Origin: Candidatus Heimdallarchaeota archaeon
GTDB lineage: Archaea; Asgardarchaeota; Heimdallarchaeia; Heimdallarchaeales; Kariarchaeaceae
Direction of reading: 5' to 3'
Assembly: GCA_030149205.1 (NCBI GenBank)
Contig: JASBSB010000001.1
Location: forward strand, 1 to 64,000
Length of the DNA stretch: 64,000 nucleotides
Part shown: positions 1 to 8,870 of the stretch, in pieces
How the letters are laid out: each line of letters opens with the position of its first letter
Numbering within the stretch: position 1 is the first letter of the stretch
Notes under the pieces: generated by a model
The model's database searches: none
Seen by the model: only the letters and a program-made list of their open reading frames with translations
What the model was told of the DNA's origin: nothing
Program-made: the position numbers and the translations under genes

Positions 1-21
1 AAGAGATGAGAGAAATTTTGA

Positions 22-2444
22 GTTTCCAGACCATAAAGGTACTTCTTAGACGAGCCAGGGGTAAATGTCAAACCTGTGGTAAGCTCCGTTTCCAGACCAT
101 AAAGGTACTTCTTAGACGTACTTTGTTGAACCCCACAAGCTTTTAGGAGTTTTGTTTCCAGACCATAAAGGTACTTCTTAGACTTCTGAGATATATTCTA
201 TTCCTGTGTATGTTCCTACGTTTCCAGACCATAAAGGTACTTCTTAGACCTTCAAGAATCTGCTTTAGATGATCAAAACAAATTATCTTATGTTTCCAGA
301 CCATAAAGGTACTTCTTAGACCTAACAATGATATAAACTACAATGCAACCCTAAACGTGTTTCCAGACCATAAAGGTACTTCTTAGACATGACTTGCTTA
401 GCACCTTATCCGTTTACTCTCATTGTTTCCAGACCATAAAGGTACTACTTAGACGGTTGATCCTGACCAGATAGCACCAGAAATCAAAGGGTTTCCAGAC
501 CATAAAGGTACTACTTAGACATGACTGGTGTGAGTGCTTTAACGTCTGCAAAAAACAGTTTCCAGACCATAAAGGTACTACTTAGACTTTTAGATATTCC
601 TTAAGTCTAAAATTATCATGATGTTTCCAGACCATAAAGGTACTACTTAGACCAAGATTTTTTGTATCTTACGTAAATCCCGAAGTTTTGTTTCCAGACC
701 ATAAAGGTACTACTTAGACAATTGTTCTGAATGGATGACCGAAGTACTCGATCCAAGTTTCCAGACCATAAAGGTACTACTTAGACATTGATTGGAAGTT
801 TGAAAGGGGTGAGTCTATATGAGGTTTCCAGACCATAAAGGTACTACTTAGACTTAACTCATATAGCATTCAAGATGTATTTAACAACGTTTGTTTCCAG
901 ACCATAAAGGTACTACTTAGACGTCAGAATTTATCTGCTACGGACTCAGGAGGATATTGTTTCCAGACCATAAAGGTACTACTTAGACGAACCTGAATTT
1001 TTCTTGGTTTTTTAATAAGTGGTCGTTTCCAGACCATAAAGGTACTACTTAGACAAATGTTTACAGTATAATTTTATACTATTTTATTGATGTTTCCAGA
1101 CCATAAAGGTACTACTTAGACTTCCTGAAAAGAAAAATAAAAATTATTATGATTTATGTTTCCAGACCATAAAGGTACTACTTAGACTTAGAGACACCCC
1201 AACCTATTTCTATACCGTCAGACGGTTTCCAGACCATAAAGGTACTACTTAGACCAGCGCTTGGGACTGCTGGTGAGTTGTTTTCGTTCGTGTTTCCAGA
1301 CCATAAAGGTACTACTTAGACGAAGAGGCTCACAGCTCAAAAATTTGATGTGAGCATCTGGTTTCCAGACCATAAAGGTACTACTTAGACTGGGACTTGG
1401 GGGGATAAAAATGGATATTTTTACAAGTTTCCAGACCATAAAGGTACTACTTAGACCCTCCAGCCATGGTGGCTGGGACCGATTATTATGTGTTTCCAGA
1501 CCATAAAGGTACTACTTAGACGATTCATCATGAATAGCCCCGCACTGTATTGTTCCGTTTCCAGACCATAAAGGTACTACTTAGACATATTCCTGCGACA
1601 CTCATAGGAACCAAGACAAGAAGTTTCCAGACCATAAAGGTACTACTTAGACTTTTTAGAGATGCAAAAACCATTTTAATCAAAAATAATGTTTCCAGAC
1701 CATAAAGGTACTACTTAGACAAATCTGTGCTGCTCGGAATCTTTCGAGCATTGTATTGTTTCCAGACCATAAAGGTACTACTTAGACAAAAGATAGCCAA
1801 TATGATCCCCAAAAATGAAACAAGTTTCCAGACCATAAAGGTACTACTTAGACATGATGCACTGTAAGCGGTAAATGTATTATTTTCACGTTTCCAGACC
1901 ATAAAGGTACTACTTAGACTTCCAACGATTTCCCTTGTTTGTCATGATTCGAACAGTTTCCAGACCATAAAGGTACTACTTAGACCTGTAACATTGTCAG
2001 ATCCAAGAGCTGAGTTTGGGTTTCCAGACCATAAAGGTACTACTTAGACTTCGTGATGAGATCTTTGGATTCAGGGAGCGAGTATCGTTTCCAGACCATA
2101 AAGGTACTACTTAGACTAAAAAAATCATTGGAAAACACCCATGAATCCCTTTGTTTCCAGACCATAAAGGTACTACTTAGACCAGCAACAGCTTAACCTG
2201 GAGGAATCATCATGAGTAGTTTCCAGACCATAAAGGTACTACTTAGACTATGAAAGAAATTTATTCTTATATTGATGAGAAGCTGTTTCCAGACCATAAA
2301 GGTACTACTTAGACACGTGTTCCATCAGAACTGGAGTTGGTAGCATGGCGTTTCCAGACCATAAAGGTACTACTTAGACCAGTGAAAGCATTGATTTAGA
2401 TATTGAGTATTGGGGTTTCCAGACCATAAAGGTACTACTTAGAC
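22..2444 (-). CRISPR. CRISPR array, 37 repeats and 36 spacers (type I-B)
   Basis: Thirty-seven 30-nt repeats, beginning GTTTCCAGACC and ending CTTAGAC on the plus strand, are separated by 36 unique spacers of 34-42 nt. On the minus strand the repeat ends in TGGAAAC, the usual 3' end of repeats giving the crRNA 5' handle, so transcription runs right to left from the cas side. The six leftmost repeats (22-51 to 359-388) have T at repeat position 23; the other 31 have A there, so the left end is the older, leader-distal end. Only 21 nt precede the first repeat, so the array may continue beyond the window. Repeats are otherwise essentially identical, which suggests an active or recently active array. 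Confidence 0.99.
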
Positions 2445-2693
2445 GGTTATTCCCTGCGTCTGATACCCCAATCTGTTGGGATCTCAGCGAGACCGATTCC
2501 CCGAACCTCCGATAGCATGGGTAGTTTAAATGGTCTGAGGATCGCACGATAGGTACGAAAACCTCTTTCAGAGGAATAATTAAGCCTCAGATATTTTTGA
2601 GGCAGTAGCATTATGCTATTAGGTGTGAAAAACAGAAACGTTTTGCACACAACCCCTCGTAGCGAAAACCTATAAATTACCCATTTTCTTGAA
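2445..2693 (-). promoter_or_regulatory. CRISPR leader
   Basis: About 250 nt without a convincing gene lie between the end of cas2 and the newest repeat, the expected place for the leader that drives pre-crRNA transcription and guides integration. Read on the minus strand it contains a TATA-like AATTTATAGG near its cas2 end, then several short inverted repeats: CCTCA...TGAGG around an A/T-rich loop, CCTCTGAAAGAGG, and CCCAACAGATTGGG close to the first repeat. A 105-residue reading frame crossing this region looks like a shadow. The leader role is inferred from position. Confidence 0.75.
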
Positions 2694-2963
2694 TCAGAGA
2701 ATATCAGAAACCTCATTCTTTTCAGTTCCGACCAATTCTCTCTTAAGATAATTCTGACTTTCAAACTTATAAATTATTACCATATCATTTGGCCCTTTCG
2801 CAAGATCTTCTAATTTTTTTTGTAATGTTGCGGTCTGTGCAGCTGAGAGCTGACCTTCAAAGACAGAGTTTTGAACCCAATAGAGGTATCTTTTCAGAAG
2901 CTTATGAACCTTGGTGACATACTTCGTATCAATATCGTAGACAACTATAAGGAAGGGTAATAT
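2694..2963 (-). CDS. cas2: CRISPR-associated endonuclease Cas2, non-canonical start
   Basis: An open frame of 89 codons directly after cas1 translates to a Cas2 protein: a first beta strand reading PFLIVVYDIDTKYVTKVHKL, then a YWVQNSVFEGQL segment typical of Cas2 (W-Q-S-V-F-E-G) and a late strand DMVIIYKF. Asp in YDID is the metal-binding residue of the family. Cas2 dimers bridge Cas1 dimers in the spacer-integration complex. No ATG, GTG or TTG occurs in frame between the upstream stop and the conserved first strand. The best-placed start is ATA at 2963-2961, with AGGAG six nt upstream overlapping the end of cas1; CTG at 2969 is the alternative. Length and coupling to cas1 fit a working gene, so a rare start codon or a recently damaged one are both possible. 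Confidence 0.9.
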   Translation of the reverse strand: MLPFLIVVYDIDTKYVTKVHKLLKRYLYWVQNSVFEGQLSAAQTATLQKKLEDLAKGPNDMVIIYKFESQNYLKRELVGTEKNEVSDIL

Positions 2964-2965
2964 GG

Positions 2966-3925
2966 TCAGCTCCTGTAAAATGCCTTGAAAGGCTTGTTTT
3001 CTAAAATCGTCTTAAGGAGTCTATGACAGTCATGTTTAATTATTGTTCTGTAGCTCAATTTTTTGTTGTTATGTCCGATAACTGAGTTTAAGCTCTCCTG
3101 AAACTCTGTGAGAACAAGGTTGAAAGGCTTTGGTTTGAGGCGGTATCCCTGGGAGAAAGAGTTTGTTTTGATTTGTTTGGTGTTGATGAGTTTGAAGATG
3201 AGGGGATGTGTGATCAATGGTTTGTAATATTCAGCCAGGTCAAGTGAAAGGGAGAACCGCTTTGCCGTGGGCTCATGTAGATAACTTATCTCAGGTGAGA
3301 GATAGGTTTGTTGAATCTGACTTAGAACGACAGTGTATAACAGCATGTTGGTTAGTGATAACAATGCATTGAATTCGTTTAGGGGTGGTCTGTAACTTCT
3401 TTTTTGAAATTCTAGGTTTCCAGAGATCATATCGAAAGTTGAGTAATACTTTTTCCAGATGTTTGCTTCCATTCCTAAGATTTGATTGATAGATCCTTCT
3501 GGCTTATCTAGTGAGGAGAGCTCATTTATGATGGTCTCAATGCTTTCATTCCTATCTGTGTATCTTCTGAGTGTGTAAATCATATTTAGTTTGGTCACAT
3601 GAACAATCTGAGCAGCAATTGATAGTCGTTTTTCCTCGTCGAGATAGGCCTTTACTTGTTCGATTAGAACCTTTCCACTGTGGTATTGTTTTTTGGGTAA
3701 AAGGCTGGATATATGGGTTTCGTACATGTTATAAAAATGGATAGGGATGTGATGCTCTGCCAAAAGACCGATAGCACCTGATCTCACGCTTACCTTGCCC
3801 AGACAGTGAATATCCGAGATTTGTGCTATGGGGATGGTCTTTTTCATCTCCTCGTTAATGTATTGAAGGGTAGAATCTTTTCGTGCGATAATTCCATTTG
3901 ATCTAATAAAGAGTGATATTTTCAT
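2966..3925 (-). CDS. cas1: CRISPR-associated endonuclease Cas1
   Basis: This 319-residue protein is the integrase that inserts new spacers together with Cas2, and here probably Cas4. It starts at ATG 3925, four nt after the cas4 stop, giving the usual N-terminus MKISLFIRSNG; the frame stays open upstream into cas4 but that part is not Cas1-like. Catalytic metal ligands are visible: Glu153 in GMEANIW, His217 in LHEPTAKRF and Asp229 in LSLDLAEYYKPLI, at the spacing known for Cas1. The C-terminus carries the long helical domain. It sits in the run cas4-cas1-cas2, the standard adaptation module of type I-B. Its stop overlaps the ribosome-binding region of cas2, suggesting translational coupling. 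Confidence 0.97.
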   Translation of the reverse strand: MKISLFIRSNGIIARKDSTLQYINEEMKKTIPIAQISDIHCLGKVSVRSGAIGLLAEHHIPIHFYNMYETHISSLLPKKQYHSGKVLIEQVKAYLDEEKRLSIAAQIVHVTKLNMIYTLRRYTDRNESIETIINELSSLDKPEGSINQILGMEANIWKKYYSTFDMISGNLEFQKRSYRPPLNEFNALLSLTNMLLYTVVLSQIQQTYLSPEISYLHEPTAKRFSLSLDLAEYYKPLITHPLIFKLINTKQIKTNSFSQGYRLKPKPFNLVLTEFQESLNSVIGHNNKKLSYRTIIKHDCHRLLKTILENKPFKAFYRS

Positions 3926-3929
3926 TGTA

Positions 3930-4445
3930 CTAGGCCTCACAAATTTCTCTGTATGCACATCCTTTGCAGTATGGTTTCTTTTCATATGGTGGAGGATTTG
4001 ATTGTCTTGCAATTTTTTTGATCTTAAGTATAGCTGCCTTCAGCTCATCAATATCATCTTCTGTTAGAAGAACGGGGATCACTTTTTTCTCCTTTGGGAT
4101 TCGAACCTCACCCTTGATTGACTTTCCTTGGAGTTTAAGTTGCCATAGGTAAAATTTAAGCTGCCATAGGACAGGCTCAATAAGCTTAGAGCTTTTTTTA
4201 ACCTCGAGTATAGTTGGGGTTTTTCCCCCGATGTAGACATCAATCTTTGCATCTCCAACACTTACCTCCTTGGTTCCTTTCTGGTTGTAGCTCCTCTCAT
4301 GGATGAGCCTTCCTACCACAATATTCTCATCGTCTTGCATAGGATCAATAAAATTGGTATAGAACCAGAGTTCTCTATGGCAGCTGAAGAAGTATTGAAT
4401 GGTGACCCCTCCAATTCTGAAAGAGTCTTGAAGTTCACCAGACAA
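3930..4445 (-). CDS. cas4: CRISPR-associated exonuclease Cas4
   Basis: A RecB-family nuclease with an iron-sulphur cluster that trims and orients prespacers for Cas1-Cas2. The first cluster cysteine is in FFSCHRELWF; the other three are at the C-terminus in YCKGCAYREICEA. The PD-(D/E)XK core is visible as DAKIDVYIGG followed by ILEVKKS, then WQLKFYLWQL. The frame is open back to 4547, deep inside cas3, but a TTG at 4445 has GGGAG eight nt upstream and gives a 171-residue protein of normal Cas4 size that overlaps the cas3 stop by 11 nt. ATG at 4493 is a possible but less likely start. Tight packing between cas3 and cas1 fits one operon. Confidence 0.93.
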   Translation of the reverse strand: MSGELQDSFRIGGVTIQYFFSCHRELWFYTNFIDPMQDDENIVVGRLIHERSYNQKGTKEVSVGDAKIDVYIGGKTPTILEVKKSSKLIEPVLWQLKFYLWQLKLQGKSIKGEVRIPKEKKVIPVLLTEDDIDELKAAILKIKKIARQSNPPPYEKKPYCKGCAYREICEA

Positions 4446-7125
4446 GTTCCTCACTCCCTGGCAAGTTAGTTGTGAATCCGATGGTCTGATCATAGTAGTT
4501 TTGAATTTGTTCCATAGGTAATATCCAGAACCATTTTTCTTGTTCAAGGTCAGTACTTATCATGGCAATTTTTCTGATGGATGTGTTAATCAGGTATTCT
4601 GCCATTTGAGGTTTTATCCTGTAATATTGGTTTCTTGCCTCTTTCCAGTCACTCGGTCTAATAATTGCTATTTCTCTGTACTCTTCAAGTAAATCTTTTG
4701 CTTTGTTATCTTTGGTGACGTATAATGGGACAGAGTAGTCATTCTCGATCAGGTTAAATTTTGCCTCAACATTATTGAAATCAGTTTTGCAGATGTATGT
4801 GTAGAGATCTCTGCTTGTTTTGGTACTTTTGTATTCTTTTGCCAATTCAAAATAATTTCTCACTAGCTTCCTGTATGATTTTTCATTGATTGGGGAATTT
4901 TCTTGCAAAATCTTAATCGTGAAGTTTAGGAGTTCTTTGTCATAGACGAAGGAAGCTAGTAACCGTTTTTTTTGGTTAATCAGTTTGGTGACATAGCATA
5001 TACCTTGTCCAATTTCACCCTCTCTGTTGATTCTTCCAATTGTTTGGATGATTGAGTCCATTGTGGAGATATCACGTACACCAGCTTGGAATGATATATC
5101 AACACCAGCCTCTATCACTTGTGTTGAGACAAGCACAACCTTCTCTTTTCCCTTCAGCTTTGATTTAATAGTATCAATCCTATTCTTTCTCTCTTTTGGG
5201 GTGATAGATGCACTGAGATAATATTTTTCCCAATCATCAAAGAACGGATCTGATGAAACAGAGCGATAAACTATCTGAGATGAATTGATTGTGTTTAATA
5301 CTATCAGAAAGGACTGAATTGAGTCGAAGACATTCTGTTGATGTAGAACTTGAATTAAGTTTTCAGGTTGAATCTCTTGATCAATAAATTTCACACTTGT
5401 TCGATTGAGCTTTTGAAAGAGTGAGCTTGCTGATTTTGAGACGATGGGGGGATTTATTGTGAGTATTCCTGGTAGAGTTGCTGTACTAAAAAGAAGGTAT
5501 GAATCAAGAAAATCAAGGAACTTGGGGATGAATCTATCAAATAAGTTCCAATACCTCAGAGGAAACCCTTGAACCTCATCCATGATAATTATAGAGTTTG
5601 AGAACTTTGAGTATTTTCTCAGGTTTTTCTTGTTGTTTGTGAATACAGAATGGAAGAACTGGTGGAAGGTTGTGATAATAATCTCACTGTTCCAACCCTC
5701 AATATAGAAAGCAGATACGTTTGGTTCCTCCTCTTCCTCATTCCTGCTGACAGTTGAAGGATCTTCATCAAGTGCAAAAGAGGTTGGTATATCAGAAAAC
5801 TCTTGTCTTGAAAACTTTAAATCAGCATCCCCATGATGTTTCAAGAGGACATTTGATGAATCATTGATGACCCCGAGCATCCTTTTCATCACAGAATGTG
5901 TTTGTTCAAGGATTGAGGTGAAGGGAAGGATGTAAATTATTCTGTATTTGGAGTTTTTTATCTCGAGTAATCTCTGTCTAAGAGTCAGTGCAAAGTTCAT
6001 TCCACTAAGCGTCTTTCCCGATCCGGTTGGAGCTTCAAGACTGTAAATTCTGGTTGATAGATCACAGAAATTGGCGTATTTTGCCACTTCGGAATAAATT
6101 TTTGGCCTTGTGGTACGTATTGATGAAAGTGAGGATTCTTTAATTCTGGGAGGAGAATAGTTTGAGGTGTCAACATAATTCGATTTCTCATTTGATTCAA
6201 GGGGAGAGGTTAAGGTAAATTTCTTGAAGTAATTTTTTTGAAACAGGTTATTTAAGTCAATGCTTACCCTTTGGATAATCTCTTCGGTCATGGCACTGGT
6301 CTTATCAGATTCTTGAAGCAGACTATACCAGAATTGAATAATCATTATGGAGTTAAATGGGAAGTTAGTAAATGAATTGTCTTTTTTGCTCTGCCTGTCT
6401 TCACAGAGTCTTTTAAATGAATCTCCAGCTTTAGTAATTTTCGTTCCTACCTTATAAAGATCTGAAAATTGTGCATTACTGAGGTTTATGAAAGTAGTCC
6501 ACTTAGGTAGTAAAATAGTTTTACCGATCTGTTTTGTCAAATACACAGATAGATCAGAGAGGATTTTATCAATATGAGCTGTGTGTGATCGAGTTGATTC
6601 TAGCTGTAATTTTAAAATATTGTTCTCAGATTGCTCAGCAAGGGATTGAAAACCAGCTCGTAGATGTTTTTTCTCTGTTGGTAACTCTTTTAGGTTTCCA
6701 TGATGTCTATTAATAATAATTGAAGAAACGAAAGCGATGAATATCTTTTGAAGTTGATTATGGGTGTAACTTTCTAGAAATTCAGTTGAATATAGAAACC
6801 AAAAGATATACAACATCCCTAGGTTTGCGTGGTTTTTCTTTGGGTTGTTCTTGTACCCCTCATTTCTAATATATTTTTGGAAGTACCCAGTTGATTTGCC
6901 AATGTCGTGAAGAGAAGAAATCACAATTGCGAGATCTCTAAGCAGAGATGAATTAAGGTTATAGTCAAGTTGAAATTTAGGTGAATTAATCTCTGAAAGC
7001 AAAATTCGGGTATTTTCTGCTGTCTCCAGTAGATGTTGTATTAAAGGGGTATCAGGATGTGACCAAATTTCGTCTGAAGAGCTGACATCGATTATTGGGT
7101 TCAAAGAGATTTCATCACCTACCAC
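4435..7125 (-). CDS. cas3: CRISPR-associated helicase-nuclease Cas3 (HD domain fused)
   Basis: The 896-residue effector nuclease-helicase that degrades target DNA after Cascade binding. The HD nuclease domain is N-terminal: His31, the HDIGK motif at 73-77 and HH at 141-142. The SF2 helicase follows, with Walker A APTGSGKT near 365-372, a DEVQ box in IIMDEVQGFP, FSTATLP as motif III, and VVLVSTQVIEAGVDIS plus IIQTIGRINREGE as motifs V and VI. A GTG at 7125 overlaps the end of cas5. Both nuclease and helicase motifs look intact, so interference should work. The gene is in the usual type I-B place between cas5 and cas4. Confidence 0.97.
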   Translation of the reverse strand: MVGDEISLNPIIDVSSSDEIWSHPDTPLIQHLLETAENTRILLSEINSPKFQLDYNLNSSLLRDLAIVISSLHDIGKSTGYFQKYIRNEGYKNNPKKNHANLGMLYIFWFLYSTEFLESYTHNQLQKIFIAFVSSIIINRHHGNLKELPTEKKHLRAGFQSLAEQSENNILKLQLESTRSHTAHIDKILSDLSVYLTKQIGKTILLPKWTTFINLSNAQFSDLYKVGTKITKAGDSFKRLCEDRQSKKDNSFTNFPFNSIMIIQFWYSLLQESDKTSAMTEEIIQRVSIDLNNLFQKNYFKKFTLTSPLESNEKSNYVDTSNYSPPRIKESSLSSIRTTRPKIYSEVAKYANFCDLSTRIYSLEAPTGSGKTLSGMNFALTLRQRLLEIKNSKYRIIYILPFTSILEQTHSVMKRMLGVINDSSNVLLKHHGDADLKFSRQEFSDIPTSFALDEDPSTVSRNEEEEEPNVSAFYIEGWNSEIIITTFHQFFHSVFTNNKKNLRKYSKFSNSIIIMDEVQGFPLRYWNLFDRFIPKFLDFLDSYLLFSTATLPGILTINPPIVSKSASSLFQKLNRTSVKFIDQEIQPENLIQVLHQQNVFDSIQSFLIVLNTINSSQIVYRSVSSDPFFDDWEKYYLSASITPKERKNRIDTIKSKLKGKEKVVLVSTQVIEAGVDISFQAGVRDISTMDSIIQTIGRINREGEIGQGICYVTKLINQKKRLLASFVYDKELLNFTIKILQENSPINEKSYRKLVRNYFELAKEYKSTKTSRDLYTYICKTDFNNVEAKFNLIENDYSVPLYVTKDNKAKDLLEEYREIAIIRPSDWKEARNQYYRIKPQMAEYLINTSIRKIAMISTDLEQEKWFWILPMEQIQNYYDQTIGFTTNLPGSEELVW

Positions 7126-7850
7126 ATGAATAATGTCTCATTTCCAGGTATGAGTTTAATTGGTTTTAGAACTTCTTCAGAATTGGATATCAATTTCCCT
7201 GCTATTTTATTGGCCTTTATATCAACGACTGTTTCTCTAAAGTTGAATGGAACCCTTTGTTTATCCATGTAATGAGCGACTTTTTCGATGACCACATGAT
7301 TTTCAGGTTTTGGATTCACCAGAAAAGATTTTAGAGGAATAATTGAATTTGTTTCGAATTCCTCTGTATCTAATTCCTCTCCTTCAAATTCACCAATATA
7401 TTCAAAATCTGCTAAAAGTTGTGCTAGTCCCATTGCTGGTGGATAGACGCACTCATGATTCTCTAGCAATTTTTTGAGGGTTGAATACATCTCTTCATCC
7501 TGTAATGAAACAAAAATATAGTAAGCTGGTTCTCTAATAAACTGATATGGTACTATGCTGTGTTGTTTGACACCTAGATACCCTTGTAAACTTGCTTTTT
7601 TGAGAAGGAGTTGTTTCAGCGGAAATCTTAAAATGGAGAGGGGATGAACTGGGGCTATCCCAATTTTTGAGTGATCTGGATGGAACACATCCGAAACCTC
7701 GTGCCTTTGTAGACCTAAGATTGCACCTAATATTCCTGCGATAGTATGTCTAGGAGGGATAAAGTATGTGGCAGGAGAGGATGTTGTATATCTGATTCCA
7801 AAGTGTCCGAAGTCACCAAACAATTTGAATTTTAACACTTTGAAGCTCAT
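7119..7850 (-). CDS. cas5: CRISPR-associated protein Cas5 (type I-B, Cas5h-like)
   Basis: A Cascade subunit of 243 residues that caps the crRNA 5' handle. The N-terminal RAMP strand FKVLKFKLFGDFGHFG is followed by the family hallmark SPATYFIPPRHTIAGILGAILG. GTG 7859 and ATG 7856 are also in frame, but ATG 7850 has AGGTGA five nt upstream and yields the expected MSFKVLKFK start. It follows cas7 immediately and overlaps the cas3 start by a few nt. Subtype I-B is supported by the Csh1/Csh2 neighbours. Confidence 0.95.
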   Translation of the reverse strand: MSFKVLKFKLFGDFGHFGIRYTTSSPATYFIPPRHTIAGILGAILGLQRHEVSDVFHPDHSKIGIAPVHPLSILRFPLKQLLLKKASLQGYLGVKQHSIVPYQFIREPAYYIFVSLQDEEMYSTLKKLLENHECVYPPAMGLAQLLADFEYIGEFEGEELDTEEFETNSIIPLKSFLVNPKPENHVVIEKVAHYMDKQRVPFNFRETVVDIKANKIAGKLISNSEEVLKPIKLIPGNETLFMW

Positions 7851-7859
7851 AGTCATCAC

Positions 7860-8870
7860 CTAAGATAACTCTAATTCTGAGACTTTTACACCTGAGGATC
7901 CGAGTGCTTTTCCAAGGTCCGTTCCAGAGTAAGTTTCACCATGCAGGGAAAATCTAATTTCATCATCTGTATAGAATTCAACTGATTCGATTTTAGATTT
8001 ATATTTCTCCAGCTTATCAACTAATTTATCGATCTTTAGCACGTAATCATCACAGGATCGAATGGCAAGATCATCCTGATCTGATACTAATTCTACCTTT
8101 TTATCGAGTTCTGATATCTGAAAGTTTCCAGGATTGTATGTAATTTGAAAGAGCAATCTTGGGTTTTGACCAATTTTTGAGCGGGTGATTAAGTGTTTGA
8201 TCCCATCCCACATTGCTTCATGGAGATTCTGAAGGTCTCCCTCTGTCAGATCAACCTCTTTTGCCCTATGTTCATTAACAACACCATAAAAACCTATTAA
8301 AGAATATGGAACCATGAATTCGGTTCTGAAAGTTTGTTGCTGAGAGCCCGATTTTGAAGCAAATGCTCCAGTTCCTTTGATTCTTTCAACAGAAACTTTG
8401 TGTAATGATTTTCCCATCTTGAACTGAACAGGGCCAGTATGTGTTATGGAACTTCCTTTTGCCGTCTTTGATTTTCCCTTTTCATCTTTATACTTAATCT
8501 CTAATGGAATTGTTCCTCCGAAAAGCCTTACATCAACACATTTTGAAATGATAGTCTTATCAAGAATATTTTTGGCCTCATATTCACTTGAGTAGTTTTG
8601 ATCTGGAAGGAACGAATTTGCTCTCTCCTTGGCATCAGGCACATTTCCATCCTCATCAGCAAGTGCATGAACAAAAATTTCTTGACCTTTTACTTCTCTA
8701 AGGAAATCCCTGATTGTTCTCTTTAATCTAACATCAGACACAAGATTGTGCATGGTCTCAGGGTCTGTTCTTGGTTTATTTTCATCTGCTGGATCTCCAT
8801 TGGGGTTGCAGTATGACGCATCATAAAGAAATAATAATTCTCTTCTATTTTGTAGTGGTGTGTTATTCAT
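7860..8870 (-). CDS. cas7: CRISPR-associated protein Cas7 (Csh2, type I-B)
   Basis: The 336-residue backbone subunit of Cascade, which polymerises along the crRNA. The N-terminus is typical Csh2: RRELLFLYDASYCNPNGDP, followed by DVRLKRTIRDFL. Later segments include the SITHTGPVQFKMGKSLH stretch and the FRTEFMVPYSLIGFYGVVN strand. The ATG at 8870 overlaps the end of cas8b by 8 nt and has GAGGTG upstream, so the two are probably translated together. No lesion is visible. Confidence 0.96.
   Translation of the reverse strand: MNNTPLQNRRELLFLYDASYCNPNGDPADENKPRTDPETMHNLVSDVRLKRTIRDFLREVKGQEIFVHALADEDGNVPDAKERANSFLPDQNYSSEYEAKNILDKTIISKCVDVRLFGGTIPLEIKYKDEKGKSKTAKGSSITHTGPVQFKMGKSLHKVSVERIKGTGAFASKSGSQQQTFRTEFMVPYSLIGFYGVVNEHRAKEVDLTEGDLQNLHEAMWDGIKHLITRSKIGQNPRLLFQITYNPGNFQISELDKKVELVSDQDDLAIRSCDDYVLKIDKLVDKLEKYKSKIESVEFYTDDEIRFSLHGETYSGTDLGKALGSSGVKVSELELS

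Noticed and set aside
455..490. Spacer beginning GGTTGATCCTG, like the start of archaeal 16S rRNA
   Set aside because: The match stops after about 11 nt and the rest does not fit 16S, so a self-targeting rRNA spacer is unlikely.
143..1902. Reading frames on the minus strand through the CRISPR array encoding repeated LSSTFMVWK
   Set aside because: They are translations of the repeats themselves; the periodicity and unrelated spacer parts show no protein.
22..2444. Self-targeting spacers against this window
   Set aside because: Reading the spacers against the gene sequences by eye showed no match; an alignment search would be needed to exclude partial ones.
2447..2764. 105-codon minus-strand frame over the leader and the end of cas2
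   Set aside because: It overlaps the real cas2 frame in a different phase, fills the leader, and its sequence has no domain-like pattern.
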